The position numbers were made by a program, and so were the translations under genes. A stretch of 13,433 bases of DNA from Spirochaetaceae bacterium (lineage in GTDB: Bacteria; Spirochaetota; Spirochaetia; SZUA-6; Bin103): assembly GCA_028818385.1 (NCBI GenBank), contig JAPPNY010000230.1, positions 1-13,433 on the forward strand, written 5' to 3'. Within the stretch, counting starts at the first letter, position 1; each line of letters begins with the position of its first letter. Below are positions 1-7,335 of the stretch, piece after piece. Under the pieces are notes generated by a model. That model did not search any database, had not been told where the DNA came from, and saw only the letters and a program-made list of their open reading frames with translations.

Positions 1-33
1 AAATCGGCGGACGCGCCTACTTTTTCTCCACTC

Positions 34-225
34 CTACGCGAATAAGCCGGGTTCAAGGTCAGATGGAGGGGTTGGTATCGCCCACGGCTCAGGGCTTGGG
101 CCGCTGCCGGGCTCCTCGATCGGTGGCGTCTTTTCTGTCGGCGTCGATGTGGTTTCCTCACAGCCGATTACCAGGAACACGCATAGCGCTATCCCTGCTT
201 TTGCGATCATATTACGCATCTTCAT
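34..225 (-). CDS. Small secreted lipoprotein, 63 aa, proline-rich
   Basis: The protein starts with a basic n-region and a hydrophobic stretch ending in the lipobox LVIG|C (Cys22), so the mature product should be a lipid-anchored peptide of about 42 residues. The mature part is low-complexity and rich in Pro, Glu, Thr and Ser, with no recognisable domain. The start ATG at 225-223 is preceded by a good ribosome binding site (AAGGAG, complement of 232-237). Codons and signal peptide argue for a real gene despite its size. It is the last gene of the minus-strand run that starts near 4446, and it lies downstream of a spacer repeated before the lipoprotein gene at 7607. It may be a truncated version of a longer protein: the frame one base back stays open to the window edge, but too little sequence remains to decide. 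Function unknown. Confidence 0.7.
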   Translation of the reverse strand: MKMRNMIAKAGIALCVFLVIGCEETTSTPTEKTPPIEEPGSGPSPEPWAIPTPPSDLEPGLFA

Positions 226-241
226 GTTCGTTCTCCTTAGG

Positions 242-534
242 ACGAAATAACCGATACAATATTACGTGCGGTAGGTGGTGGCGGTCGGTTCCGACCACCG
301 GTCGAGCGTAGTCGCGAAGTCGCTTCTACGTTGACGAACGGATAGGACTTCTCTCTATATCATGGCTCTTGGACACTGTAGACAACATTTTACGGGATTG
401 AAGCAAGTATGTATTGTAATAGATGGACCGATTATTTGTATGAAAAAGACATCGGGTTCTGCCATGGATTGCGGGAGCGTGGCTTGGCGGACTTGCTCAT
501 ATGAATGCATCACTTATTGTCGCACGTCTCCTTA
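242..534 (-). repeat. Spacer repeat copy A (small-ORF end plus leader of lipoprotein gene)
   Basis: Read on the minus strand from 534 to 242, this stretch matches the plus strand 7336-7540. Both begin TAAGGA, pass through ACGTGCG, a TGA stop followed by TGCATT, ATCCATGGC, GATGTCT, CATACAA and TTACAATAC in the same order, and end in the identical 16-mer GTATCGGTTATTTCGT (complement of 242-257). The first 130 bases align well by eye with small gaps. The middle is divergent, and copy A carries roughly 90 extra bases. The extra part contains two dyads: GGTCGG/CCGACC at 283-296 and CGTAG/CTACG at 307-330. Both copies sit directly upstream of a lipoprotein gene. The stretch is AT-richer than its surroundings. 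I found no conserved reading frame through the spacer part, so it is more likely regulatory or a cassette spacer than coding. Confidence 0.7.
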
Positions 535-706
535 CGGGCATTTCCCTTGAGTTCGTCATCGTCTACCTCGATGTTCCAGTACCGCGTCTTGTTTCACGCC
601 AGAAATGTGATGTCAAGCCGTGGAACCGTTCAGGGAGGACGGTAATCCGGTCGTCGGCGATCTGTCTGTAACCCAAATGGGGGACAAATATGGCAAATGC
701 GGGCAT
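510..706 (-). CDS. Unrecognised 65-aa small protein, one-base frame break
   Basis: From ATG at 706-704 the frame reads MPAFAIFVPHLGYRQIADDR and on through a segment ending HFWRETRR. Near 573-577 the sensible frame moves back one base and continues YWNIEVDDDELKGNARKE to a TGA at 512-510. Adding one base gives exactly 66 codons. Composition (Trp, Tyr, mixed charge, no stops) looks coding. The last seven codons recur at 7338-7361 as KDTCGNK-stop, with several synonymous third-base changes, which supports translation. No family is recognised. The ribosome binding site is weak, and the ORF begins 43 bases after the stop of the unknown gene at 749, so it may be co-transcribed with it. It could instead be the remnant of a longer gene. 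Confidence 0.5.
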
Positions 707-748
707 TCTTGATTAGATCGCGGCGAAACGCCTCGAACCATGGATCGG

Positions 749-1695
749 TCACGTTCGCCCTGCGAGAGTCTCGCAGAAGTCATCGCGGCTGCACTCGACT
801 CGCAACGCGAGAAGGTGCAGGTCGCGGGCGTCGCGCAGTTGGTCGTCGGTTAGTCGATGGGGTCGCGTGATCGTTCCAAGCCGGTACAGATGCGTGCGCT
901 GATAGTCGATCCGGCAATGAACGATTTCGGCGGTGAGGGCGTCCGCCCGGCCCGGGCCCAAGTGCACGGTGGCGCCGTAGGGATACTCCTTCGGCACCGG
1001 GAAGAAAAACCTGTGCATACCACCGTCGAGGACCGTGGGTAGGGCACAGGCCGCAGAGCGTCCCCGGTGCGCCTGAGCGGAGTAGACGTCCCCAAGGGAG
1101 TAGCGCATCAGAGCCACTGGCAGTTCGGTACCGCCGGCGAACCCGTAGTGCCCAAGCCCCCGGCGATCACGAAGCGCGTGCGGCCAATCATCGTCGTCCG
1201 CCTCTTGCTGCACCTCGTCGTAGAATGCGGCAAACGCCGGGCGGTCATGCGGCGTTGATTCCACGCGTCGACAAAGGAGCGGACGGCGGAGGCCGCGTCG
1301 CCATCTCCATCGTCAGCCCGCTGCAACAGGTCGATCAAACTGCCAAGGTCCAAGTTGCTGCTCTGCAAGGGTCGGGCGAGGGTTTCGATACGGACCAGAG
1401 ATTGGTTCTCGGACAGCGCGTCCAGCCAAGCGTTCCGATTGATATCAAGAAACGCATCCGGCACGCTCAGACTTCGAACATTGCAGTACTGATCCAGATG
1501 CAATCGACTGGCCTCGTCCCAGTCCTTCCAATCAATCGTGCCGCCCGCCTCCACCAGCTCGGAAAGGAGGGCATCGAACCGATTCCAGCGCTCGGTGCCT
1601 GCTCGTTCGTCAAAGCGACAATTGTCAGCTACCGCGGCGACGACCGTGTCGCGGGAACGGCTGTTGCGGCGCAGGAAGTCTTCGTGAGCTGTCAT
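749..1695 (-). CDS. Unknown protein, about 315 aa, one-base frame break
   Basis: The N-terminal part, from ATG at 1695, runs in one frame for about 145 residues (MTAHEDFLRRNSRSRDTVVA ... AVRSFVDAW). The C-terminal part runs in the next frame from about 1262 (ESTPHDRPAFAAFYDEVQQE) to the stop at 749. The 947-base span is one base short of 316 codons, so a single lost base near 1255-1265 explains both halves. A GTG at 1264 could start the second half separately, but it lacks a ribosome binding site. The N-terminal half is acidic and helical-looking. The C-terminal half has a beta-rich look around MRYSLGDVYSAQ and GMHRFFFPVPKEYPYG. There is no signal peptide or membrane segment. I do not recognise the family. 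It follows the hydroxyacid dehydrogenase by 9 bases and is probably the last large gene of that operon. Confidence 0.6.
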
Positions 1696-1704
1696 ACTGT
1701 GGCG

Positions 1705-2678
1705 TCAAGGTAACACGACATCGGGATTGACAACGTCGGCCGGCCGTCGGCCCTGTAGCACATCCAGGACGCCCTGCGCGCAGTCAGTGGCCATGCGGTC
1801 CATCGACTCGCGGCTCGACGACGCGATGTGCGGCGTCAGCAGCACGTTGGGCGCACGGCAAAGTAGATGATCGGCGGAGATCGGCTCCTCCTCGAACACG
1901 TCGAGCGCCGCGCCGGCGATCCGGCCCTCCTCCAGGGCCCGCACGAGCGCACTCTCGTCGATCACGGCCCCGCGGGAGGTGTTGAGCACACGGCAGCCGG
2001 GCTTGACCCGGGCCAGGCGCCGGTCGTCGAGCAGGCGGCGGGTCTCCGCGGTCAGCCCCACGTGGAAGGTGAGGAAGTCGGCCATGGCCAGCAACTCGTC
2101 GAGCGACTCCACTCGTTCGGCCGGCCCCGAGTACGCGCCGGGCGCGACGTGGGGGTCGTAGCCGCAGACGTTCATCGCCAGGCCCGTCGCAGCGATCTCC
2201 GCGACGCGGCTGCCGATGCGGCCCAGGCCCACGATGCCCAGCGTCCTGCCCGCCAGCTCGACGCCGATGAACTGCGAACGGTCGGCGAAGCGCCCTTCAC
2301 GCAAGGCAACGGAGGCCGGGACGACGTGTCGCGCCAGGGCCAGCATCAGGCCGATCGTGTGCTCGGCGACCGAGTTGGCGTTCGCCTTCGGGGTGACGAC
2401 GACCGGGATGCCGCGCGCGGTGGCCGCGTCGCAGTCGATGTTGTCCACGCCCACGCCGTGCTTGGCGATCACCTTCAACGCGGACACTGCTCCAGGTCCG
2501 CGGCGCCGATCTTGAACAGGCGCACGATGACGGCATCCGCGCCACGCAGCATCTCCCCAACTTCGGCATCGGTCGGCATCCTTCCCTCTGCCCAGGGCGC
2601 CGTGCAGTGGACCGTCGCCTCCAGCAGCGCCATCCCGCACGGGGCGATCGGCTCGGGCACGAACACGGCAGGCCTCAC
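1705..2678 (-). CDS. D-2-hydroxyacid dehydrogenase (phosphoglycerate dehydrogenase-like), one-base frame break
   Basis: This is an NAD-dependent oxidoreductase of the D-isomer 2-hydroxyacid dehydrogenase family, interconverting 2-hydroxy and 2-keto acids in the cytoplasm. The start is GTG at 2678-2676, overlapping the upstream TGA as GTGA. The substrate-binding N-terminal segment (MRPAVFVPEPIAPCGMALLE ... GAADLEQCPR) ends at a TGA near 2475. The rest, from LKVIAKHGVGVDNID, lies one base back. Restoring one base gives 324 aa, the normal family length. Visible motifs are the nucleotide-binding GLGRIG at about 152-157, the substrate/catalytic Arg in NTSRG (236), the catalytic Glu region DVFEEEP (about 263-265) and the catalytic His in LTPHIA (284). 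All key residues are present, which argues for a recently intact enzyme. A longer same-frame start at 2784 gives an Arg-rich, non-homologous N-terminus and is rejected. Substrate unknown. Confidence 0.85.
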
Positions 2679-3622
2679 AGGCCGCCGGTCTCCCGCAGGT
2701 AGGCGAGCTGGCGCACGATCTGCCGATCGCGGCGTTCGGCCACCTCGGATGTGTCGCACCCGGACCAGTCGTGGAAGCCGGCACCGCTCTTGGCGCCGAG
2801 CTCGCCCCGGGCGATCCGGTCGCGCAGCGCAGGGAGCGTGTCGCGGTCGTTCGACAGGGCCTCCATCAGGTAGTCGTGGATGGCGCCGATCAGGTCGAGC
2901 CCCACCAGGTCCATGTTCTCCAGCGGACCGAGTGCGGGCATCCGCAGCGCGAACGTCAGGCGCGCGACCGTGTCGATCTCCTCGGCCGTGGCGACGCCTT
3001 CCTGCACCAGGTAGATCGCTTCGCGCCAGAGCGCGTGCAGCATGCGGTTGCCGATGAAACCGGGGACGTCGCGGTTGACGCGCACGGGGATCTTGCCGAT
3101 CGAGGTCATCACCTCGCACACGCGATCCATCACGCTGTCCGGCGTCCCTTCGCCGCGGACCACCTCGACCAGGGGCATCAGGTGGGGCGGGTTCCAGAAG
3201 TGCGTGCCCGCCAGCAGCCGCGCGCAGGCGCCGCGGCGCCCCAGCTCCGTGATCGGGAGGCCGCTGGTGGTGCTGATGAAGATCGCCCCGCGCTCCCTGG
3301 CGACCCTGAACCCGCGGAGCAGCTCCCCCTTGCGATCGAGGTCTTCGACGATGGCGTCCATGATCAGGTCGGCGCTCCGATCGAGCTCCGCCGGCTCCCC
3401 GGCAGGCCTGATCGCGCCCCCCGCCCGCAAAGCGGGGCCGACGTGGCGCTCCATCCAGTCCTCCAGGGACGCCGCCGTCTCCTCGATCGCGGCGAGCCGC
3501 TCCGGGTCCCGGTCCCACGCCAGGACGTCGTAGCCGCCACGCTTGAAGGCCACGGCCGCCGCGGCGCCCATCTGGCCGACGCCGCAGATGCCGACCCGGC
3601 GGATGCCCGCCGTGATCGTCAC
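2675..3622 (-). CDS. 3-hydroxyacyl-CoA dehydrogenase family protein, 315 aa
   Basis: This is an NAD-dependent dehydrogenase oxidising a 3-hydroxy group, as in 3-hydroxyacyl-CoA dehydrogenase, L-gulonate 3-dehydrogenase (lambda-crystallin) or carnitine dehydrogenase. The N-terminal Rossmann domain shows VGICGVGQMG (GxGxxG at 14-19) and the acidic WDRDPERL strand end. The family signature GTHFWNPPHLMPLVEVV carries catalytic His141 and Glu153, and DVPGFIGNRM (186-194) contains Asn192. The C-terminal helical domain ends with KSGAGFHDW. The chosen start is GTG at 3622, whose GTGA overlaps the stop of the SDR gene. Upstream in-frame sequence is Arg/Asp-rich antisense-like protein. The length of 315 aa fits the short single-domain members. 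It sits between SDR and D-2-hydroxyacid dehydrogenase genes with four-base overlaps on both sides, so the three are translationally coupled. Exact substrate unknown. Confidence 0.9.
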   Translation of the reverse strand: MTITAGIRRVGICGVGQMGAAAAVAFKRGGYDVLAWDRDPERLAAIEETAASLEDWMERHVGPALRAGGAIRPAGEPAELDRSADLIMDAIVEDLDRKGELLRGFRVARERGAIFISTTSGLPITELGRRGACARLLAGTHFWNPPHLMPLVEVVRGEGTPDSVMDRVCEVMTSIGKIPVRVNRDVPGFIGNRMLHALWREAIYLVQEGVATAEEIDTVARLTFALRMPALGPLENMDLVGLDLIGAIHDYLMEALSNDRDTLPALRDRIARGELGAKSGAGFHDWSGCDTSEVAERRDRQIVRQLAYLRETGGL

Positions 3623-4446
3623 GAGCCCGCGGCCCGCCTGGGCGGCGCGGCGGCGACGCCCTCCATGCCGCCTGAGATGCGCAGTACCTCGCCGGTCACC
3701 CAGGAGGAATTCTGGTCGCAGAGGTTGGCGACCGCGAAGGCGATGTCCTCGGGCTCGCCCCAACGGCCCAAGGGAATCGCCTGCCGGATCCGCTCGATCA
3801 TCTCCTTCTCCGTGATCCCCAGCGTCTCGCACCGCTGCGCCATCACCTTCCGGTTGAAGTCCGTGTACACCGGCCCCGGACAGATCGCGTTGACGCGGAC
3901 GCCGTACGCGGCCAGCTCCAGCGCCAGCGAACGCGTGAAGCCGATTACCCCGGCCTTGGCTACGTTATACGCGGCGACCCACGCGGCCGGGTTCTGGCCG
4001 TTGATCGACGCCAGGTTGACGATACAGCCGGACTCCTGGCGCTCCATGATCCGTGCGGCCGCGCGGCAGCACTTGAACGTGCCGTTCAGGTTCACGTTCA
4101 GCACCCGCTCCCACTCTTCGTCGCTGAGCTCGACGACCGGCGCCACGTTCTGGCCCAACCCGGCGCTGTTCACGAGGATGTCGAGCCGCCCGCGCGTCTT
4201 GCACACCTCGGCGAAGCAGCTGTCCACCTCGGCGGTCGACGTCACGTCCAGGCGGGCTGCTGCCGCGGTCAACCCGTCGCCGGCGATCGCTGCGGCGACC
4301 GCCTCAGCCTTCTCTCGCTGCAGGTCCGCGATGATCACCGCGGCGCCCCTGGCGGCCAGGGTCTCCGCGATGCCTCGCCCCAGCCCCTGAGCCGCACCGG
4401 TGACCACCGCCACCTGACCGGCCAACGCCTGCGCTGCCGGCTTCAT
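3619..4446 (-). CDS. Short-chain dehydrogenase/reductase (SDR), 275 aa
   Basis: This is a classical SDR oxidoreductase using NAD(P)(H), of the FabG/glucose-dehydrogenase-like kind. Visible are the cofactor motif VVTGAAQGLG (TGxxxGxG at 16-23), Asp41 ending the second strand (VIIADLQ, suggesting NAD preference), NSAG at 93-96, catalytic Ser147 (NLASING), and Tyr160/Lys164 (YNVAK). The C-terminal WVTGEVLRISGGM is the usual substrate-loop and C-terminal signature. I start it at ATG 4446. A GTG 21 codons earlier adds a basic non-homologous tail. The ATG overlaps, as ATGA, the stop of a 16-codon ORF (MQSGKFTLFAGAATGA), which could be a leader or the preserved tail of a lost upstream gene. It is the first complete gene of the dehydrogenase operon. 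Substrate not predictable. Confidence 0.9.
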   Translation of the reverse strand: MKPAAQALAGQVAVVTGAAQGLGRGIAETLAARGAAVIIADLQREKAEAVAAAIAGDGLTAAAARLDVTSTAEVDSCFAEVCKTRGRLDILVNSAGLGQNVAPVVELSDEEWERVLNVNLNGTFKCCRAAARIMERQESGCIVNLASINGQNPAAWVAAYNVAKAGVIGFTRSLALELAAYGVRVNAICPGPVYTDFNRKVMAQRCETLGITEKEMIERIRQAIPLGRWGEPEDIAFAVANLCDQNSSWVTGEVLRISGGMEGVAAAPPRRAAGS

Positions 4447-4530
4447 GCCCCGGTGGCGGCCCCGGCGAACAGGGTGAACTTCCCAGACTGCATGCTTCGG
4501 TACTACCACTACGATGTCGCCAGCGTCAGG

Positions 4531-5324
4531 TCATGGGTTCATTTGAAATCTGGCCCAGTCGTCGTCCGGTCGGGGACATGGCACGCGCTCACGAACCATC
4601 TTCAGAATCGTTGGTTCTCCTTCGCCGCCGATCACCACCAGATGCAGGCGACTCCAGTCCAAGAACTGATAATGCCACGTCTCCTCGACGACGGCGGCGC
4701 CCGCGTTCGGGGCCGACGACATCTTCAGCGTCATCGCCTCTTCGTCGATGACGTAGAATCTTCTCGGATCACCATGCATTACCACCTCTTCGTAGGGGCC
4801 GGTGTCGAGCACTGCTGCGAGGATCTCCCCGTCCATGAATCCAAGCAGGAGCGTAATGCCCTCGTACTCACCCCTCCACGCCCCTTCAATGGGAACTTCT
4901 GACATTCCGGGCTCCGACGGGGAAGAGGACAGGCCGAGGACAGGTTCAATCTCCCTGGGTGCCGCAGGGCGTCTTTCGAGTTCGATCCGTGGCGGCGGCG
5001 CTGGTTTGAGCCAGCCCGTTACTGTGTCCCTCGCGTCCCCGAAATTGCCGAGGACGCTGAATGTGGCCCCGGCAACCGGCACCATGGCGATGATCGTCGC
5101 GACCACCTTGGTCTTGAAGAAACGCCGACGGGCATCGTTCAGTACCTGCCGTGGTCCCGGTCGTCGTTCGGATGCGGTCGCTGCTGGTCGGGCGGCCTGC
5201 CGACAGAGGCCAGGAACTGATCGATCCGCTGCGCCGTGAATCTCAGCAGCTGCTCCCGAAAGGCTTGCGGCCGGTGGATCGCCAAGCGGTAGAACGTGTG
5301 AACGAGCTGGATGTCCGTAGACAT
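4531..5324 (-). CDS. Unknown single-pass membrane protein, about 264 aa, one-base frame break
   Basis: Translation should begin at ATG 5324-5322, preceded by a strong ribosome binding site (AAGGAGGGAGA, complement of 5330-5340). The first 60 residues (MSTDIQLVHTFYRLAIHRPQ ...) are soluble and helical and end at a TGA at 5139 in the present sequence. The following frame, one base back, has no ATG or GTG before its membrane segment, and the total length is one base short of 265 codons, so I read this as one gene with one lost base. After the break come a basic stretch (NDARRRFFKTK) and a transmembrane helix at about 74-94 (VVATIIAMVPVAGATFSVLG). A Pro-rich linker and a C-terminal beta-rich domain (GAWRGEYEGITLLLGF ... 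ILKMVRE) follow, probably periplasmic. Family not recognised. A long hairpin lies just upstream. Confidence 0.6.
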
Positions 5325-5345
5325 AGTTCTCCCTCCTTCGGAGAA

Positions 5346-5414
5346 GCCCTTGACAGGTCCGAAGGAGGGCCGGCACACTGCCGGTGGATTGTTTGCCTTC
5401 GGCCTGTCAAGGGC
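5346..5414. repeat. Long inverted repeat (stem-loop), 19-20 base arms
   Basis: The left arm 5346-5365 (GCCCTTGACAGGTCCGAAGG) pairs with the right arm 5396-5414 (CCTTCGGCCTGTCAAGGGC), with one bulged T in the left arm. The arms enclose a 30-base loop that itself has a small CCGGC/GCCGG dyad. As RNA on the minus strand it would form a strong hairpin about 20 bases upstream of the start codon at 5324. There is no clear U-tract, so an intrinsic terminator is uncertain. A leader attenuator, an mRNA-stability structure or a palindromic repeat element are alternatives. The rest of the 5325-5569 gap shows nothing else I can support. Confidence 0.75.
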
Positions 5415-5569
5415 GATAGCTGCCCCGCCTCACCGAGTGTGACGCGGGATTCTTCGTGCCACTTCATGAGAAGGGACCGTATTCCGTTTCGACCATGTTC
5501 GCAAGACGAGATTGTGACACCTTTTCAGATTGAACAAGCCGTTCCCACGGGATTGGGTCGATTTGAAAA

Positions 5570-5968
5570 TCAGGGGTCCTCGGCAGGGCCTGACTGCTCT
5601 CGGCGTCTTCGGAGCCAATCGCGGATCCGGTCGTAGATCGCCAAGGCCAGCATGACGAATCCCGGGACGAATCCCAGGTCTCTCAGGCTCTTTAGCACAT
5701 CGTGCCGCCGCGGTTTCGGAGGATCGTGAGCAGGCGGCAGCAGTTCGACCTCGATCGTAGCCACCTCGTCTTCGAGGGGGCCTGCCGGCGGTCCCGGAGG
5801 AGAGGGCAGCGGCCTTCGTTCCACGGTCCGATAGAACATCAATCCCGCGCCCGACCACCCCACCCAAAGAACCAGCCAGAGTACCCCGATCGGGAACAGG
5901 AGTCCTCGGCCCTTCATGAAATCAAGGATGTTGCATTGATGAAGGTGGCTGTGCAACGCTGAACTCAA
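5570..5968 (-). CDS. Unknown small membrane protein, 132 aa, two predicted helices
   Basis: There are two hydrophobic segments: residues 23-45 (GLLFPIGVLWLVLWVGWSGA and on) and about 97-113 (LGFVPGFVMLALAIYD). They are separated by a Pro-rich, acidic loop (ERRPLPSPPGPPAGP ... VEVELLPPA-like) and followed by a basic Arg-rich tail. I use the TTG start at 5968 because GAGGAG lies nine bases upstream. An ATG at 5917, 17 codons later and nearer the first helix, is an alternative with a poorer ribosome binding site. No domain is recognised. It precedes the other membrane protein gene by about 245 bases on the same strand. The upstream gap to the IS (5969-6120) holds a fragmentary plus-strand reading frame but no supported gene. 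Confidence 0.55.
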   Translation of the reverse strand: MSSALHSHLHQCNILDFMKGRGLLFPIGVLWLVLWVGWSGAGLMFYRTVERRPLPSPPGPPAGPLEDEVATIEVELLPPAHDPPKPRRHDVLKSLRDLGFVPGFVMLALAIYDRIRDWLRRRREQSGPAEDP

Positions 5969-6120
5969 GATCAGGGTCTCCTCTCGCAGGCGTGCTCTAC
6001 GCGCAGGATCCGGAGGATCCGAACCGGTCCCGGCGCTGCCGCCAAAGGGAGGAGCGCCGTTCCAGGCGAAGGTGTTCGCCTACCGCGTCTGAGCAGGAGG
6101 GAGAGGGCATGGAAGCTCGA

Positions 6121-6160
6121 TGAACTGAACTGAACTGAACTGAACTGAACTGAACTGAAC
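6121..6160. repeat. (TGAAC)8 pentanucleotide tandem repeat
   Basis: There are eight perfect copies of TGAAC, ending one base before the TA that flanks the IS630 element. The tract contains stops in all forward frames, so it is not coding on the plus strand. Pentanucleotide tracts of this purity are typical of replication slippage and may vary in copy number. The direct contact with the IS left end suggests that the element inserted at its edge, or that the tract expanded after insertion. Confidence 0.95.
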
Positions 6161-6162
6161 TA

Positions 6163-7335
6163 GTAGTCCGTCAATCTCTAAGCTTTGGGTAGAGATGACG
6201 CAACTTGATGCGGGCATCGGCGGCCGTGAAGCGCCACTGCACTGGCTCACTCGTTCGATTGAGCGCGTCCGTCCAGGCGCTGACTTCCATGCGCAGCGTG
6301 TCGATGTCCGCGATCCGACGATCCAGACACTGGCGTGACAGCACGCTCAACTCGCACTCGGCGACGTTCAGCCAACTGCCGTGTTTCGGCGTATACACCA
6401 ACTCCAGTTTGTCGAGCAACGCCGCGCCCGCTGTGGCTCGAAGGTCTTGTACAGCGACGCCCCGGTGTGGGTACTCAGGTTGTCCATCACCAGCGTGATC
6501 CGCTGCGCCTGCGGAAAGTCGTCTTGCACCAACCGGCGCACCCCTTCGGCCCACGTCGGCCCGCATGGTTGGCGGCCACATCGGTGCGGCGCCAATCCTC
6601 AAACGGCGCGTAGTACATCAGCAGATGTCCCACCCCGTTGCGCCGGTACTCGGCATCGTATCGGGCCGGGTGTCCAGGGATCGCCGGCTGCGGCGTGCGC
6701 GTCTGCTGCACGCACTGCTTGGTGGTCTCATCCATGCAGATCACCGAATGGGCAGCATCGTACGGCCGGGTATAGACTTGCAGGACGTTCTCCATCCCGC
6801 AGACAAAGGCGGCGTTCTCCCGTGGCGGAATGCACCACATCTGCTGTCGCCACGGCTTGAGCTCGTTTTTTTCAGCACCTTCCGCACCGTCTCGTGGGAG
6901 ATCGTCTGCACGATCCTGCGCCGCTTCAACTCATCGGCCATCAGACGCAGCGTCCACCGAGCCCGCCCCGCCGGCGGGTCGCTACAGGCGATGGCGACCA
7001 ACTGTGCCTCGCCCTCGCCATCCAGCGCCGTCGCCCGCTCGCGGCTGCGTTTGTGCCGCCCCAAGGCGGCCTGCAGCCCCTCCAGCACACAGCGCTTGCG
7101 AATACTCTCGACGTTCTGCGGGGTGACCCCCACCTGAGTGGCTATCTCGCGGTCCAGACAGGATGGCCCGTGGGCTCCTTGGTCAGCCAGCAGCAGGATC
7201 TGGGCATGCCGACGACGGTAGGCAGCCACCGTTCCCTTCTCCACCAATTCGGTCAATTCCTCACGTTCCGTCGCGTTCAGATCGATGATGTACAGCTTCT
7301 TCACGATCACCCCTCCCAGTGTGACGGTGATGGTC
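6163..7335 (-). mobile_element. IS630-family insertion sequence, about 1.17 kb, decayed
   Basis: The transposase frames identify the family, and the size fits it. IS630 elements target the dinucleotide TA and duplicate it. TA occurs at 6161-6162 and at 7336-7337, just outside the transposase. The right boundary is supported independently: homology with the spacer copy at 242-534 begins exactly at TAAGGA at 7336. The terminal inverted repeats look weak: both ends carry CCGTCA a short way in (6168-6173, and the complement of 7322-7327), but the outer bases align only with gaps. The left boundary is therefore less certain than the right. Confidence 0.65.
6171..7310 (-). pseudogene. IS630-family DDE transposase with three one-base frame breaks
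   Basis: The product would cut and paste the element at TA sites. Reading from ATG 7310, the N-terminal helix-turn-helix region (DREIATQVGVTPQNVESIRK) runs to VRKVLKK, then meets a run of seven A on the coding strand (about 6868). The frame moves back one base into KNELKPWRQQMWCIPP, with the first catalytic Asp in VICMDETTKQC. A second break near 6560 leads into TWAEGVRRLVQDDFPQ and the second Asp in LVMDNLSTHTG. A third near 6430 leads into ALLDKLELVYTPKHGSWLN, with the catalytic Glu in VAECELSVL, and on to the stop at 6171. Restoring three bases gives about 380 aa. The A-run could be a programmed frameshift site, but the other two breaks have no slippery sequence, so as written this copy makes no full transposase. 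Confidence 0.85.

Noticed and set aside
351..512. 53-codon minus-strand ORF starting in a TGATG overlap with the 65-aa ORF stop
   Set aside because: The start context is appealing, but the product is Cys-rich and odd, and the matching stretch in copy B has gaps that break the frame.
226..748. Integron attC site before the lipoprotein gene
   Set aside because: The spacer/lipoprotein arrangement recalls cassettes, but no GTTRRRY/RYYYAAC core pair is visible at the edges.
1867..4390. Long plus-strand ORFs opposite the dehydrogenase operon
   Set aside because: They are antisense shadows in GC-rich coding DNA: Arg/Pro/Ala-rich products with no motifs, opposite well-supported enzymes.
5969..6090. 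Plus-strand open frame ending in GGAPFQAKVFAYRV
   Set aside because: It has no start, no family match and only about 30 codons. It might be a gene remnant but cannot be supported.
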